Assembly (NCBI GenBank): GCA_013288845.1
Contig: JABDBB010000006.1
Coordinates: 1-42,331, forward strand
From: Chlamydiota bacterium
GTDB lineage: Bacteria; Chlamydiota; Chlamydiia; Chlamydiales; Criblamydiaceae
Direction: 5' to 3'
DNA length: 42,331 nucleotides
Shown: in pieces, positions 34,743-41,924 of the stretch
Layout of the letters: each line of letters opens with the position of its first letter
Numbering within the stretch: position 1 is the first letter of the stretch
Made by a program: the position numbers and the translations under genes
The notes under the pieces: model-generated
The model's database searches: none
What the model saw: only the letters and a program-made list of their open reading frames with translations
Told to the model about the DNA's origin: nothing

Positions 34743-34758
34743 GGGTGCTCCGGCGCCC
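34743..34758. other. GC-rich hairpin in the oppA/surA-like spacer
   Basis: GGGTGC and GCGCCC flank a TCCG loop and form a 6-bp stem with one G-T pair. On the plus strand it is followed by TTAAAATAG. It stands out in AT-rich surroundings and could be a regulatory structure or binding site, but nothing identifies its role. Confidence 0.3.
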
Positions 34759-34879
34759 TTAAAATAGACTATTATTTTAAAAATAAAGTATGAGTGTAAA
34801 AGTCCGGCCCTTTTTTCTTCCAAAAAAAGGATAGGTAATTTACGATAAATGTTTGATCAATCCCGGGAAATTGTATTCT

Positions 34880-35959
34880 ATGTCAAAAAAAATTGTTTTG
34901 TTTTTTCTTTGTCTCTCTCTTCTGTTTACCGGAAATCTTCCTGCCGCAAGAAGTCTTCCGAACAGCCCTTTTCTTTTTGACCAAGTAAAACCGAAACATA
35001 TCGAGTTGAATAACCGGATTATGGCGGTTGTAAACGGAAAGCCTATTACTGTATATGACCTGGCAAAAAAACTGGATGTCACTTTTTATAAGCAATATCC
35101 TCAGTATGCCGATTCCATAGAGACAAAATTTCAATTTTACCAATACCATTGGAAATTTACACTGCGGGATATGATCGATAAAGAACTCATTATATCCGAC
35201 GCAAAAGAGGTGAAATTGCCGGTCAGTCCGGGTGATGTACGCCAGGAAATGGAAACTCTTTTCGGTCCGAATATTATATCGAATCTTGATCGGATCGGAT
35301 TGTCTTATGAAGATGCACAGGAAGTGGTGGAAAGTGACCTGCTGTTGCAAAGAATGTTGAGTATGCGTGTAAACCTTAAGTCTATGCGTAAAGTCACCCC
35401 TTTGGCTATCCGGCAGGCGTACGAAGAATATTGTAAAGTGAATCAACGCCAAAGCGAATGGGATTACCGGGTTGTGTCGATCCAACATTCCGACTCTGCA
35501 AAAGGGGCGGAAATCGCAGGAATCGTCGGGCAGCTTTTAGAGGTCGAAAATGTCTCTTTTGACGAGGTCAAAGAAAGAGTCAAGGCGATGGGACTTTATG
35601 ATGAAGACACAAAAATCAACATTACACCGATTATCCACAATACCGAAAAAGATATAGCCGAGTTTAATAAAATTTCTCTTACAGGTATGAAAGCGGATAC
35701 TTACTCCAAGCCGCTCGACCGGGCGAGTCCTGACGGAAAAAGTCGGATATTCAAAATATTTTATCTGGAAAAACTTGTTCAGGGAGGGAACGTCCCTTTT
35801 GAAGAGGTGGAAAATAAACTTCTCGATCAAATCAGAAGTAAAGTAATGGACGACGAAACAGAATCTTATTTGAAGCGCCTATATGAGCATTTTCATTTCG
35901 ATGAAAAAGAGATGACCCCTTTTATTTCCTCCGATTTCGAACCTTTTTCCCTTCATTGA
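34880..35959 (+). CDS. SurA-like periplasmic chaperone/peptidyl-prolyl isomerase
   Basis: I start this 359-residue protein at the ATG at 34880, which opens a clean signal peptide (MSKKIVLFFLCLSLLFTGNL); an in-frame TTG at 34853 would place nine residues ahead of it. The mature part has IMAVVNGKPITVYDLAKKLD and LRDMIDKELIISDAKEVKLP, typical of the SurA N-terminal chaperone domain. The second half (about 180-340) is where a parvulin domain would sit, but the canonical active-site motifs are not clear. It probably escorts outer-membrane proteins. The gene lies 6 nt before ksgA, as in Chlamydia (CT355-CT354). Confidence 0.82.
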   Translation: MSKKIVLFFLCLSLLFTGNLPAARSLPNSPFLFDQVKPKHIELNNRIMAVVNGKPITVYDLAKKLDVTFYKQYPQYADSIETKFQFYQYHWKFTLRDMIDKELIISDAKEVKLPVSPGDVRQEMETLFGPNIISNLDRIGLSYEDAQEVVESDLLLQRMLSMRVNLKSMRKVTPLAIRQAYEEYCKVNQRQSEWDYRVVSIQHSDSAKGAEIAGIVGQLLEVENVSFDEVKERVKAMGLYDEDTKINITPIIHNTEKDIAEFNKISLTGMKADTYSKPLDRASPDGKSRIFKIFYLEKLVQGGNVPFEEVENKLLDQIRSKVMDDETESYLKRLYEHFHFDEKEMTPFISSDFEPFSLH

Positions 35960-35965
35960 TCTTTT

Positions 35966-36817
35966 ATGCCTCTTTATAGACCTACGGAATTAGTACAATT
36001 CCTCATTGAAAACGGAGTCAATCCGAAAAAAGCACTGTCGCAAAATTTTTTGATCGACGGAAATATCCTAAGAAAAATCACCGAGACGGCCGATGTGTCT
36101 CCGGGTGAGATCATTTTCGAAATAGGTCCGGGTCCCGGAGCTTTAACGGAACAGCTTCTCAATAAAGAGGGTGTTGTGTTGGCTGTGGAAAAAGACCGGG
36201 AACTTTCCGGTTTGCTCCCCCGTTTGAGCGAAATGTGTAAAGGAAAACTCTATGTTTTCCGCGATGATATTCTACTGTTTCCTATCGAAAAAGAGGTGCA
36301 AAAACTATTGCAACCGGGACAAAAAGCGAAAGTTGTAGCCAATCTTCCTTATAGCCTGACCACACCGATTCTGGAAAAACTTATTCCGATGAATAAAACT
36401 TTTTCTAAAATTGTCATCATGGTGCAGGAAGAGGTCGCCCGTCGTTTTACTGCGAAACCCGGTTCTTCGGAGTATGGATCGTTTACGGTTTTTTTGAATT
36501 ATTTTGCCGATTGTAAATATGAATTTATGGTGAAAAAAAACAGTTTTTATCCGCCGCCTAAAATTGATTCGGCCATTGTAACCATTACTTTAAAAGAGCC
36601 TCCCCAAGTAAGCAGTGAGGAGGAATTTTTCCGATTTACCAGAAGATCCTTTCAGCAGCGGCGCAAAATGTTAAAAAGTTCTTTGATTGAGCTATATCCG
36701 AAAGAAAAAATTTGTCGTTCTTTGGAAAAAGTGTCTTTGAATCCTTTAGCGAGACCGGAAGAGCTTGGTGTCGAAGAGTTTATTCGACTTTTTGAAGAGT
36801 TAAATTCTCCGGATTAA
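35966..36817 (+). CDS. rsmA: 16S rRNA (adenine1518-N6/adenine1519-N6)-dimethyltransferase KsgA
   Basis: The 283-residue protein has the motifs of KsgA/RsmA: LSQNFLIDG (24-32), FEIGPGPGALT (51-61) for SAM binding, FRDDIL, and the catalytic NLPYSLTTPI (126-135). The C-terminal helical domain ends with FTRRSFQQRRKMLKSSL. It dimethylates two adjacent adenines near the 3' end of 16S rRNA in late 30S assembly; loss gives kasugamycin resistance. It follows the SurA-like gene after 6 nt and is likely in the same operon. A repeat-rich region follows. Confidence 0.95.
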   Translation: MPLYRPTELVQFLIENGVNPKKALSQNFLIDGNILRKITETADVSPGEIIFEIGPGPGALTEQLLNKEGVVLAVEKDRELSGLLPRLSEMCKGKLYVFRDDILLFPIEKEVQKLLQPGQKAKVVANLPYSLTTPILEKLIPMNKTFSKIVIMVQEEVARRFTAKPGSSEYGSFTVFLNYFADCKYEFMVKKNSFYPPPKIDSAIVTITLKEPPQVSSEEEFFRFTRRSFQQRRKMLKSSLIELYPKEKICRSLEKVSLNPLARPEELGVEEFIRLFEELNSPD

Positions 36818-37041
36818 ACTAATTATAACATACTGCCGCTTAATGACTTGTGTAAGAGGTAATTGAACTCGCGCAGCGTTTGGAGTGCGGTGACTTGTCA
36901 CCGCTTTGCCCTCGCATCGACTTGTCGATGCGTTTTTAAAAACTTAGAGAACTAATCTTTCTATATTTGGCATAGATATTTTTTATCTGTCTACAAATTA
37001 AAAACTTATTTTTTTTATAAAAAATTATTATATAGATAGAC

Positions 37042-37190
37042 TTCGATATATTATCAAATTTGGCGAGCCAAATTTAGGTTATATGCCGGTCCTATAGACC
37101 GGAATTTTTTTTTACTTTTACCCGGGGCGATGCGCCCCGGGCTTTTATGTATAGGTGCTTCGCACCTTATAATTAGTGCTGATACACATG
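37042..37190 (-). repeat. Family-2 four-hairpin repeat, copy 2 (inverted)
   Basis: This is the reverse complement of the array at 26870-27019, 149 versus 150 bp and about 97% identical. In plus-strand order: AAATTTGGC-GA-GCCAAATTT, CCGGTC-CTATA-GACCGG, CCCGGGGCG-ATG-CGCCCCGGG and GGTGC-TTC-GCACC. Here the first hairpin is perfect, whereas copy 1 has a G-T pair. The CCCGGGGCG hairpin is followed by CTTTTATG. Confidence 0.88.
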
Positions 37191-37209
37191 CTTAAACACA
37201 AAACATCGC

Positions 37210-37255
37210 TTGGTCTAACACAGACATGGTGTACACCATGTCTGTGTTAGACCAA
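37210..37255. repeat. Perfect 46-bp palindrome
   Basis: Arms of 23 bp, starting TTGGTCTAACACAGAC and ending GTCTGTGTTAGACCAA, meet at the centre GT|AC without a loop or a mismatch. It occupies the position of the right arm of family-1 copy E. On single-stranded DNA or RNA it would fold as a long hairpin, and it could extrude as a cruciform. It is not followed by a T-run. Confidence 0.92.
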
Positions 37256-37438
37256 ACGCTGCGCGAATTCAACTACCTCTTATATAACGACCCGGGTAAC
37301 ATATAAAAAAATTGATGTGCTGCGCGAATTCAACTCTTCTTGCATAAAGACTCTGTTTGGGATATTTCACTTTCATCATTTCTATAATTTTGTTAAGATT
37401 TCTCTTTGAACTCATGCTTATAGTCAGAGGTTTATTTC

Positions 37439-39838
37439 ATGCTACAATTATTTCGTAAATACCAACAGTACATTTTTATGGTGATCACAACTGTCGTCAT
37501 CATTACATTCACTCTGGGCGGCAGCGCAGGCATCATGTCCTTTTCCCGTAATGAAGACCCCGTGGCTTTTGTTGCTGTAGACGGCACTAAAATTTCCCGT
37601 TCGCAAATCGACCGGATTGCCTATTTTATAGGAACGGATGCGGAAGAAAAAAGAAATTACGGCGGTGTCAACGGTCCTAATTTTTTGAATGACGGTGTAA
37701 TCAGCAAAAATTTTGTGGAAACCGGAATGTTGTCTGTTTTGGCAAAACAATTTTCGGATTATCTGGCCGAAGATTTTGCCGTTAAGTCCGCGAAAGAAAA
37801 GAAAGACTCTCTTTATGTACACCCGCAGGCAAAATTTATCGGAACGGAAGGCATTTGGAAACATTTTCTCCCCGGAACGGAAAATAGCTACCGGACATTA
37901 ACAAAAGCGGAAAATCCGTTGGATTCCGAAGCATTTGAATCGCGCCTTAAATTATTTAGTGCCGAGCGTAAATTGCCGCCCGGATTTAAACGCTACATGC
38001 TCATTTCTCAGGAAAAGCAATATAAAGGGCTGGAGCATGATTCTACTTTGGATTATGCCGATCTTTCTTTATTCGGCTATCATCGCGCTGAAGACTGGTT
38101 TGGAAAAAAACTGATGCAACTCACTGCAGGATTTATCATTAACGCTTCCATCATTGCAGAGCAAAGAGGCTATGTGGTGACGAAAGAAGAGGCCTTGGCC
38201 GATCTCGTACGGAATGCCGTCGTCAGTTTTAAACAAAATGAGAAGAGCGATCGTCTGAATGCGGAGAATCCTAGCCAATACATGGCAAATCAACTTACTC
38301 TCATGGGATTAGACCAAAATATGGCCGTTAGTATTTGGCAGAAAGTTTTGCTGTTCAGAAGGCTTTTTGATGAAACGGGAAGCGCTGTATTTGTCGATTC
38401 CGATTCGTTTAAAAATTATAATGCCCATGCTTTTGAAGGAGTGAAGGGAACTATCTATCGACTTCCGGAAGAGTTGCGTTTTGCCGATCCGGGATCTTTA
38501 GCAAAATTTGAAAGTTACCTTGACGGAGTGGCCGATCGACCTAAAGAGGATAAAAAGCGGCAGGATTTACCGAAAAAATTCAAGACGGTCGCACAAATAG
38601 AAAAAACTGCACCGGAACTTCTTTTTAAACAATATTTATTGAATGTAGCAGAAATTTCTAAACCGGCTTTGGCTTCACAAGTTTCTTTAAAAGATACGTG
38701 GCAAAAACAGACGACAGAAAATTTTTGGAAAAAATTAGAGGTGGAATTTCCGGAGTTGGCTTTGTCTAAAGCAGAAAATACGGAACAACGATTTGCCGCT
38801 TTAGATACTTTGGATAACAATACACGAACAAGAGTCGATACGTTTACCCGATTGGCTATTTTGGACGAATCTCCCGATAAAATGAGACAGGCTTTGGATA
38901 AAGCGCCTTCTAAAAAGATGACTGTCGATATACCCCTAAACGGCGGTAAAATTTTTGTGAAGGGAAATACGGACCGGAAACAATTCATGACTCTTCTCGA
39001 TATCGCTCCTCTCGGATCCGATCCTAAAGGTCCGTTGAACTATTTTACTGCTGACCACAAACACTATTATCGAATAGAAGTTTTGGATAAATCGGCAACA
39101 TCGGAAATCATGACTTTTGCAGAGGCAAATAAAAGCGGAGTTCTCGATGAACGGCTAGATAAAACTTTAAAAACTTTTTATGAGAACCTAAAGATAAAAA
39201 ATCCGGGAACCTATGTAAACAGCGATCAAACTCCAAAGCCTTTTTCCGAAGTGTCGACAGAAGTTACAGAGGAATACTATAAAAATTTTATCGCCTCTAT
39301 TGAAGAATATGCAAAGTCGGTATCAAAAGACAATGTGAAGGGGAATATGACGCCGGCTCGCGCGGCTTCTTTAAGATTTCTGAAGTATTTCGAAGATGCC
39401 AAAAAGGAATATGTAAAGAATCCGGTCGACAAGGAAAAAGATTCCGATTCAGAGCTTGCCTCCGGCATCAATAAACTTCCTGCAAGGAAAGCTCCCGAAA
39501 TGCAGTGGGATCGGATTGCACGTCCATACGAAACGACTCGGGGAAGTAAAGATACTCTTACCGATAAAAATGAAGTGTTGAGTTTGAATCCGGGCGAAGC
39601 AAGCAAAGTGTATACCCCGGTCAACGGCGATATCTTCTTCTTTATTGCAAAGGAAAAAACGAATGCGCCGGAAGATAAGATTATAGCGAAACAAGTCGGC
39701 ACGGTTTCCGCCTTTTTAGGTGACGAAGCGGAAGTTCTTCTCACCGAAAAACTGATCGGCGAAATGCAGAAAAAAAACGGCCTGCATCTCGGATTTATTG
39801 TGGCAAAAACTCCGGATGAACAAATACACGGAGAATAG
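37439..39838 (+). CDS. PpiD/SurA-like membrane-anchored periplasmic foldase
   Basis: The 799-residue protein has an N-terminal cytoplasmic stub, one membrane helix (about 12-34, FMVITTVVIITFTLGGSAGI) and a long periplasmic part. AFVAVDGTKISRSQIDRIAY at about 43-62 is the start of a SurA/PpiD-type N-terminal domain. The rest is long, helical and charged; a parvulin domain is not evident to me. PpiD in E. coli is 623 residues and works near the Sec translocon. GAGG at 37427-37430 is the RBS. The stop is immediately followed by the ATG of the CBM9-like gene (no gap). Confidence 0.72.
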   Translation: MLQLFRKYQQYIFMVITTVVIITFTLGGSAGIMSFSRNEDPVAFVAVDGTKISRSQIDRIAYFIGTDAEEKRNYGGVNGPNFLNDGVISKNFVETGMLSVLAKQFSDYLAEDFAVKSAKEKKDSLYVHPQAKFIGTEGIWKHFLPGTENSYRTLTKAENPLDSEAFESRLKLFSAERKLPPGFKRYMLISQEKQYKGLEHDSTLDYADLSLFGYHRAEDWFGKKLMQLTAGFIINASIIAEQRGYVVTKEEALADLVRNAVVSFKQNEKSDRLNAENPSQYMANQLTLMGLDQNMAVSIWQKVLLFRRLFDETGSAVFVDSDSFKNYNAHAFEGVKGTIYRLPEELRFADPGSLAKFESYLDGVADRPKEDKKRQDLPKKFKTVAQIEKTAPELLFKQYLLNVAEISKPALASQVSLKDTWQKQTTENFWKKLEVEFPELALSKAENTEQRFAALDTLDNNTRTRVDTFTRLAILDESPDKMRQALDKAPSKKMTVDIPLNGGKIFVKGNTDRKQFMTLLDIAPLGSDPKGPLNYFTADHKHYYRIEVLDKSATSEIMTFAEANKSGVLDERLDKTLKTFYENLKIKNPGTYVNSDQTPKPFSEVSTEVTEEYYKNFIASIEEYAKSVSKDNVKGNMTPARAASLRFLKYFEDAKKEYVKNPVDKEKDSDSELASGINKLPARKAPEMQWDRIARPYETTRGSKDTLTDKNEVLSLNPGEASKVYTPVNGDIFFFIAKEKTNAPEDKIIAKQVGTVSAFLGDEAEVLLTEKLIGEMQKKNGLHLGFIVAKTPDEQIHGE

Positions 39839-40477
39839 ATGTTCGGCGATGATTTTAACGGAATAAATCCCCTCAATTTTTTTCAAATCATCTCCGATTG
39901 CCGTTATCTTCCCGAAAAGAAATTCGGCAAAAAATACGCCGATTTTCTCGTTCCGGATAGCTCCCCTCTTTCAGGAGAAGACAATTTTGCAGAAGTTGCC
40001 ATGGGATGGCATGAAGAGGGGATCATTCTTTTTATTAAAGTACAAAGCCCTTTTGAAGCGGTATCCTATCCTGATGTAACCGAAGGGGATAGCGTAGAGC
40101 TTTTCTTTGATACCAGAGATGTGAAAACTTCGGGATTCAATACACGATTTTGCCATCGGTTCTTTTTTTTGCCTGAGGCGATAAACGGACATCTTGCGGG
40201 AGAAATTACCCGCTTCCGTTCAGAAGAAAAGCATCCTCTTTGTGATCCGACCCTTTTGAAAAATGAAACGGTCATGAAGAAAGACGGATACGAAATGAAT
40301 ATTTTTATTCCTTCCGAGTGTCTGTCCGGATATGATCCGGGACAATTTGACCGGATAGGATTCAGCTATAGAATCAATCGTGCGGGAGAATCTCCGCAAC
40401 ATTTAAGTGCTCTGACTGAAGAGTTTCGTATTGAAGAGCAACCTTCTTTGTGGGCAAGTTTTAGGTTGGTCAGATGA
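39839..40477 (+). CDS. CBM9/DOMON-like protein of unknown role
   Basis: The 212-residue protein lacks a signal peptide or membrane helix. The block WHEEGIILFIKVQSP, followed by VTEGDSVELFFDTRDVK, and the later GYEMNIFIPSECL and FDRIGFSYRINRAGE resemble the beta-sandwich of carbohydrate-binding family 9 and DOMON-type domains. It could bind a sugar, but no cognate enzyme is nearby. It is placed between the PpiD-like gene (0-nt gap) and gcvT (4-nt ATGA overlap), so it belongs to this operon. Function is unknown. Confidence 0.6.
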   Translation: MFGDDFNGINPLNFFQIISDCRYLPEKKFGKKYADFLVPDSSPLSGEDNFAEVAMGWHEEGIILFIKVQSPFEAVSYPDVTEGDSVELFFDTRDVKTSGFNTRFCHRFFFLPEAINGHLAGEITRFRSEEKHPLCDPTLLKNETVMKKDGYEMNIFIPSECLSGYDPGQFDRIGFSYRINRAGESPQHLSALTEEFRIEEQPSLWASFRLVR

Positions 40478-41568
40478 AAACCGTTTTATATGAAGAGCAT
40501 TGCCGCCTCGGCGGGAAATTGGTGGATTTTAACGGTTGGTCCATGCCTCTTTATTATACAGGAATTATACAAGAGCATCAGATTGTTCGTACGAAGGCCG
40601 GACTTTTTGATGTATCTCACATGGGATATATCACTGTAGAAGGAGAGGAGGCGGAAAAATTTCTCGATTATCTTGCGGTCAATGAAATTTCCGGCAAAAA
40701 AAATAATTCTTCCGTTTATACCGTTCTCGCAGCTAAATCCGGAGGCTCTATTGACGATGTGCTTATTTTTAAAGAGGATACGGAACATTTTTTTCTTATC
40801 GTCAATGCGGGGAATCGCGATAAAGATTTAGCTCATCTCTTGGAATATGCAAAAAAGTACCGGGTTTCGGTAAAAGATCATTACGATGATTGCGGAATTT
40901 TAGCTTTACAGGGACCGGAAACTTTTCCTATATTGCGCGGACTCTTTCCCGAGGCCGACGGATTAAAACCCTTTCGTTTTATAAAATCGGAGTTCTCCGG
41001 AAAAGAAATCATCATTTCCCATACAGGCTATACCGGAGAAAAAGGGGTAGAGATCATTGCCCCGCTTGCCGTCATTCCGGAATTATGGAGTCGTATCCTT
41101 GCAGCGGGAGAAACATTCGGTATTCAACCTGTCGGTTTAGGAGCAAGAGATACTCTTAGGCTTGAAATGGGATATGCTTTGTACTCTCATGAACTCAGTG
41201 CTGATATTCCTCCGAATGAAAGTGTGTCAGCTTGGACCGTTAAGTTCGATAAAGAAGACTTTCTCGGAAAAGAAGCTCTGTTAGCATTAGAAAATTCGCC
41301 CGTTAAGCTGTATGCTTACGGAGTCATTTTGGAAGATCCGGGAATTGCCCGCGAAGGATATGAAGTGTTTTCTTCGGATCAATGGATCGGTTATGTCACC
41401 TCCGGAACAAATTCTCCGACCTTACATAAGTCTATCGCATTGATCGTCGCTACCGAAAAGTTAGCAGTCGATGATATCGTGCATATAAAAATCCGAAACG
41501 ATTTTAAAAAAGCCCGCATTACAAAAATTCCTTTTTATCATCCCGAAAAGCATAAGGAGATCGTATGA
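40474..41568 (+). CDS. gcvT: Glycine cleavage system T protein (aminomethyltransferase)
   Basis: The 364-residue protein has the family hallmarks: the start YEEHCRLGGKLVDFNGWSMP, AGLFDVSHMGYITVEGEEAE, LALQGPETFPILR, SHTGYTGEKGVEI and GLGARDTLRLEMGYALYSHE. GcvT transfers the methylene unit from aminomethyl-lipoyl GcvH to tetrahydrofolate, releasing ammonia. Its ATG overlaps the previous stop by 4 nt, and gcvH overlaps its own stop by 4 nt. gcvP is not in this window. Chlamydia trachomatis keeps only gcsH (CT282), so the T gene here marks a fuller system. Confidence 0.95.
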   Translation: MKTVLYEEHCRLGGKLVDFNGWSMPLYYTGIIQEHQIVRTKAGLFDVSHMGYITVEGEEAEKFLDYLAVNEISGKKNNSSVYTVLAAKSGGSIDDVLIFKEDTEHFFLIVNAGNRDKDLAHLLEYAKKYRVSVKDHYDDCGILALQGPETFPILRGLFPEADGLKPFRFIKSEFSGKEIIISHTGYTGEKGVEIIAPLAVIPELWSRILAAGETFGIQPVGLGARDTLRLEMGYALYSHELSADIPPNESVSAWTVKFDKEDFLGKEALLALENSPVKLYAYGVILEDPGIAREGYEVFSSDQWIGYVTSGTNSPTLHKSIALIVATEKLAVDDIVHIKIRNDFKKARITKIPFYHPEKHKEIV

Positions 41569-41924
41569 AATTTACAGAATCGCATGAATGGATTGTAGTC
41601 TCTGAAGGTATAGGGACTGTAGGAGTCACGGCTTACGCACAAAAAGAGCTGGGAGACATCGTCTATGTAGAGCTTCCGATTGTTGGAAAAGAGGTGAATT
41701 CAGGGGATGAAGCCGCAGTTCTTGAGTCGACAAAAGCTGCTGCGGATGTCTATTCTCCCGTAGCCGGAAAAATTATTGAGGTGAACAGGACTTTGGAAGA
41801 CGCTCCTGAATTAGTCAATAATTCATCCGAAACAGACGGATGGCTCTTCAAAATAAAGCTTAAAAATCCGGAAGAGGTGAATAAGCTGATGGATAGGACC
41901 GCCTATCAATCGAAATTTGCTTAG
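41565..41924 (+). CDS. gcvH: Glycine cleavage system H protein
   Basis: At 119 residues this is slightly short of the usual 125-130. The lipoyl-carrier domain has VLESTKAAADVYSPVAGKII, with Lys57 in ESTKA as the lipoylation site, and the standard N-terminus FTESHEWIVV. H protein shuttles the aminomethyl group between the P, T and L proteins. Start and gcvT stop overlap as ATGA, so translation is coupled. The stop overlaps the stop of the convergent minus-strand gene by 4 bp, leaving no room for a terminator. Confidence 0.95.
   Translation: MKFTESHEWIVVSEGIGTVGVTAYAQKELGDIVYVELPIVGKEVNSGDEAAVLESTKAAADVYSPVAGKIIEVNRTLEDAPELVNNSSETDGWLFKIKLKNPEEVNKLMDRTAYQSKFA

Larger units (their letters stand above)
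34676..34879. other. Divergent oppA/surA-like spacer
   Basis: This 204-bp region holds a candidate oppA promoter (34694-34722) and a small hairpin GGGTGC-TCCG-GCGCCC (34743-34758). The rest is AT-rich. An AT-rich stem, CCTTTTTT/AAAAAAGG at 34809-34830, is probably chance. No RNA gene seen. Confidence 0.45.
36871..37266 (-). repeat. Family-1 element rebuilt by other repeats, copy E
   Basis: The left arm is intact (GCGCAGCGTTTGGAGTGC, GCGGTGACTTGTCACCGC, GCATCGACTTGTCGATGC, then TTTTTAAAA). The spacer begins as in copy A (reverse orientation) but is broken by the family-2 array. The spacer word AAACATCGCTT of copy A reappears at 37201-37211. The usual right arm is replaced by the 46-bp palindrome, after which the normal end CCAAACGCTGCGCG is present. 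Flanks: AAGAGGTAATTGAACTC on the left and its near-complement on the right. Confidence 0.82.
36818..37438. other. ksgA-ppiD-like intergenic region: nested repeats
   Basis: The largest gene-free stretch (621 bp). It holds, in order: a family-1 left arm (36871-36942), AT-rich sequence that starts like a family-1 centre, a family-2 hairpin array in inverted orientation (37042-37190), a perfect 46-bp palindrome (37210-37255), a family-1 right end (37252-37266), and a second short right-end fragment (about 37318-37336). The last 80 bp should contain the promoter of the PpiD-like gene. Confidence 0.75.

Noticed and set aside
34809-34830. Intrinsic terminator CCTTTTTT/AAAAAAGG in the oppA/surA-like spacer
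   Set aside because: The stem is almost all A-T and lies between divergent genes, where no transcript needs to end; probably a chance AT-rich pairing.
34883-35488. A 201-residue open frame antisense to the SurA-like gene
   Set aside because: Shadow of the real gene; His/Phe/Arg-rich composition and no domain.
6591-37266. CRISPR array made of the repeated palindromes
   Set aside because: Repeats are dispersed over 30 kb, contain arms with a fixed centre rather than regular unique spacers, and no cas gene is present.
39277-39876. A 199-residue open frame antisense to the PpiD-like gene
   Set aside because: Ser/Phe-rich shadow of the charged coding strand; no motif or RBS, and it overlaps the start of the next real gene.
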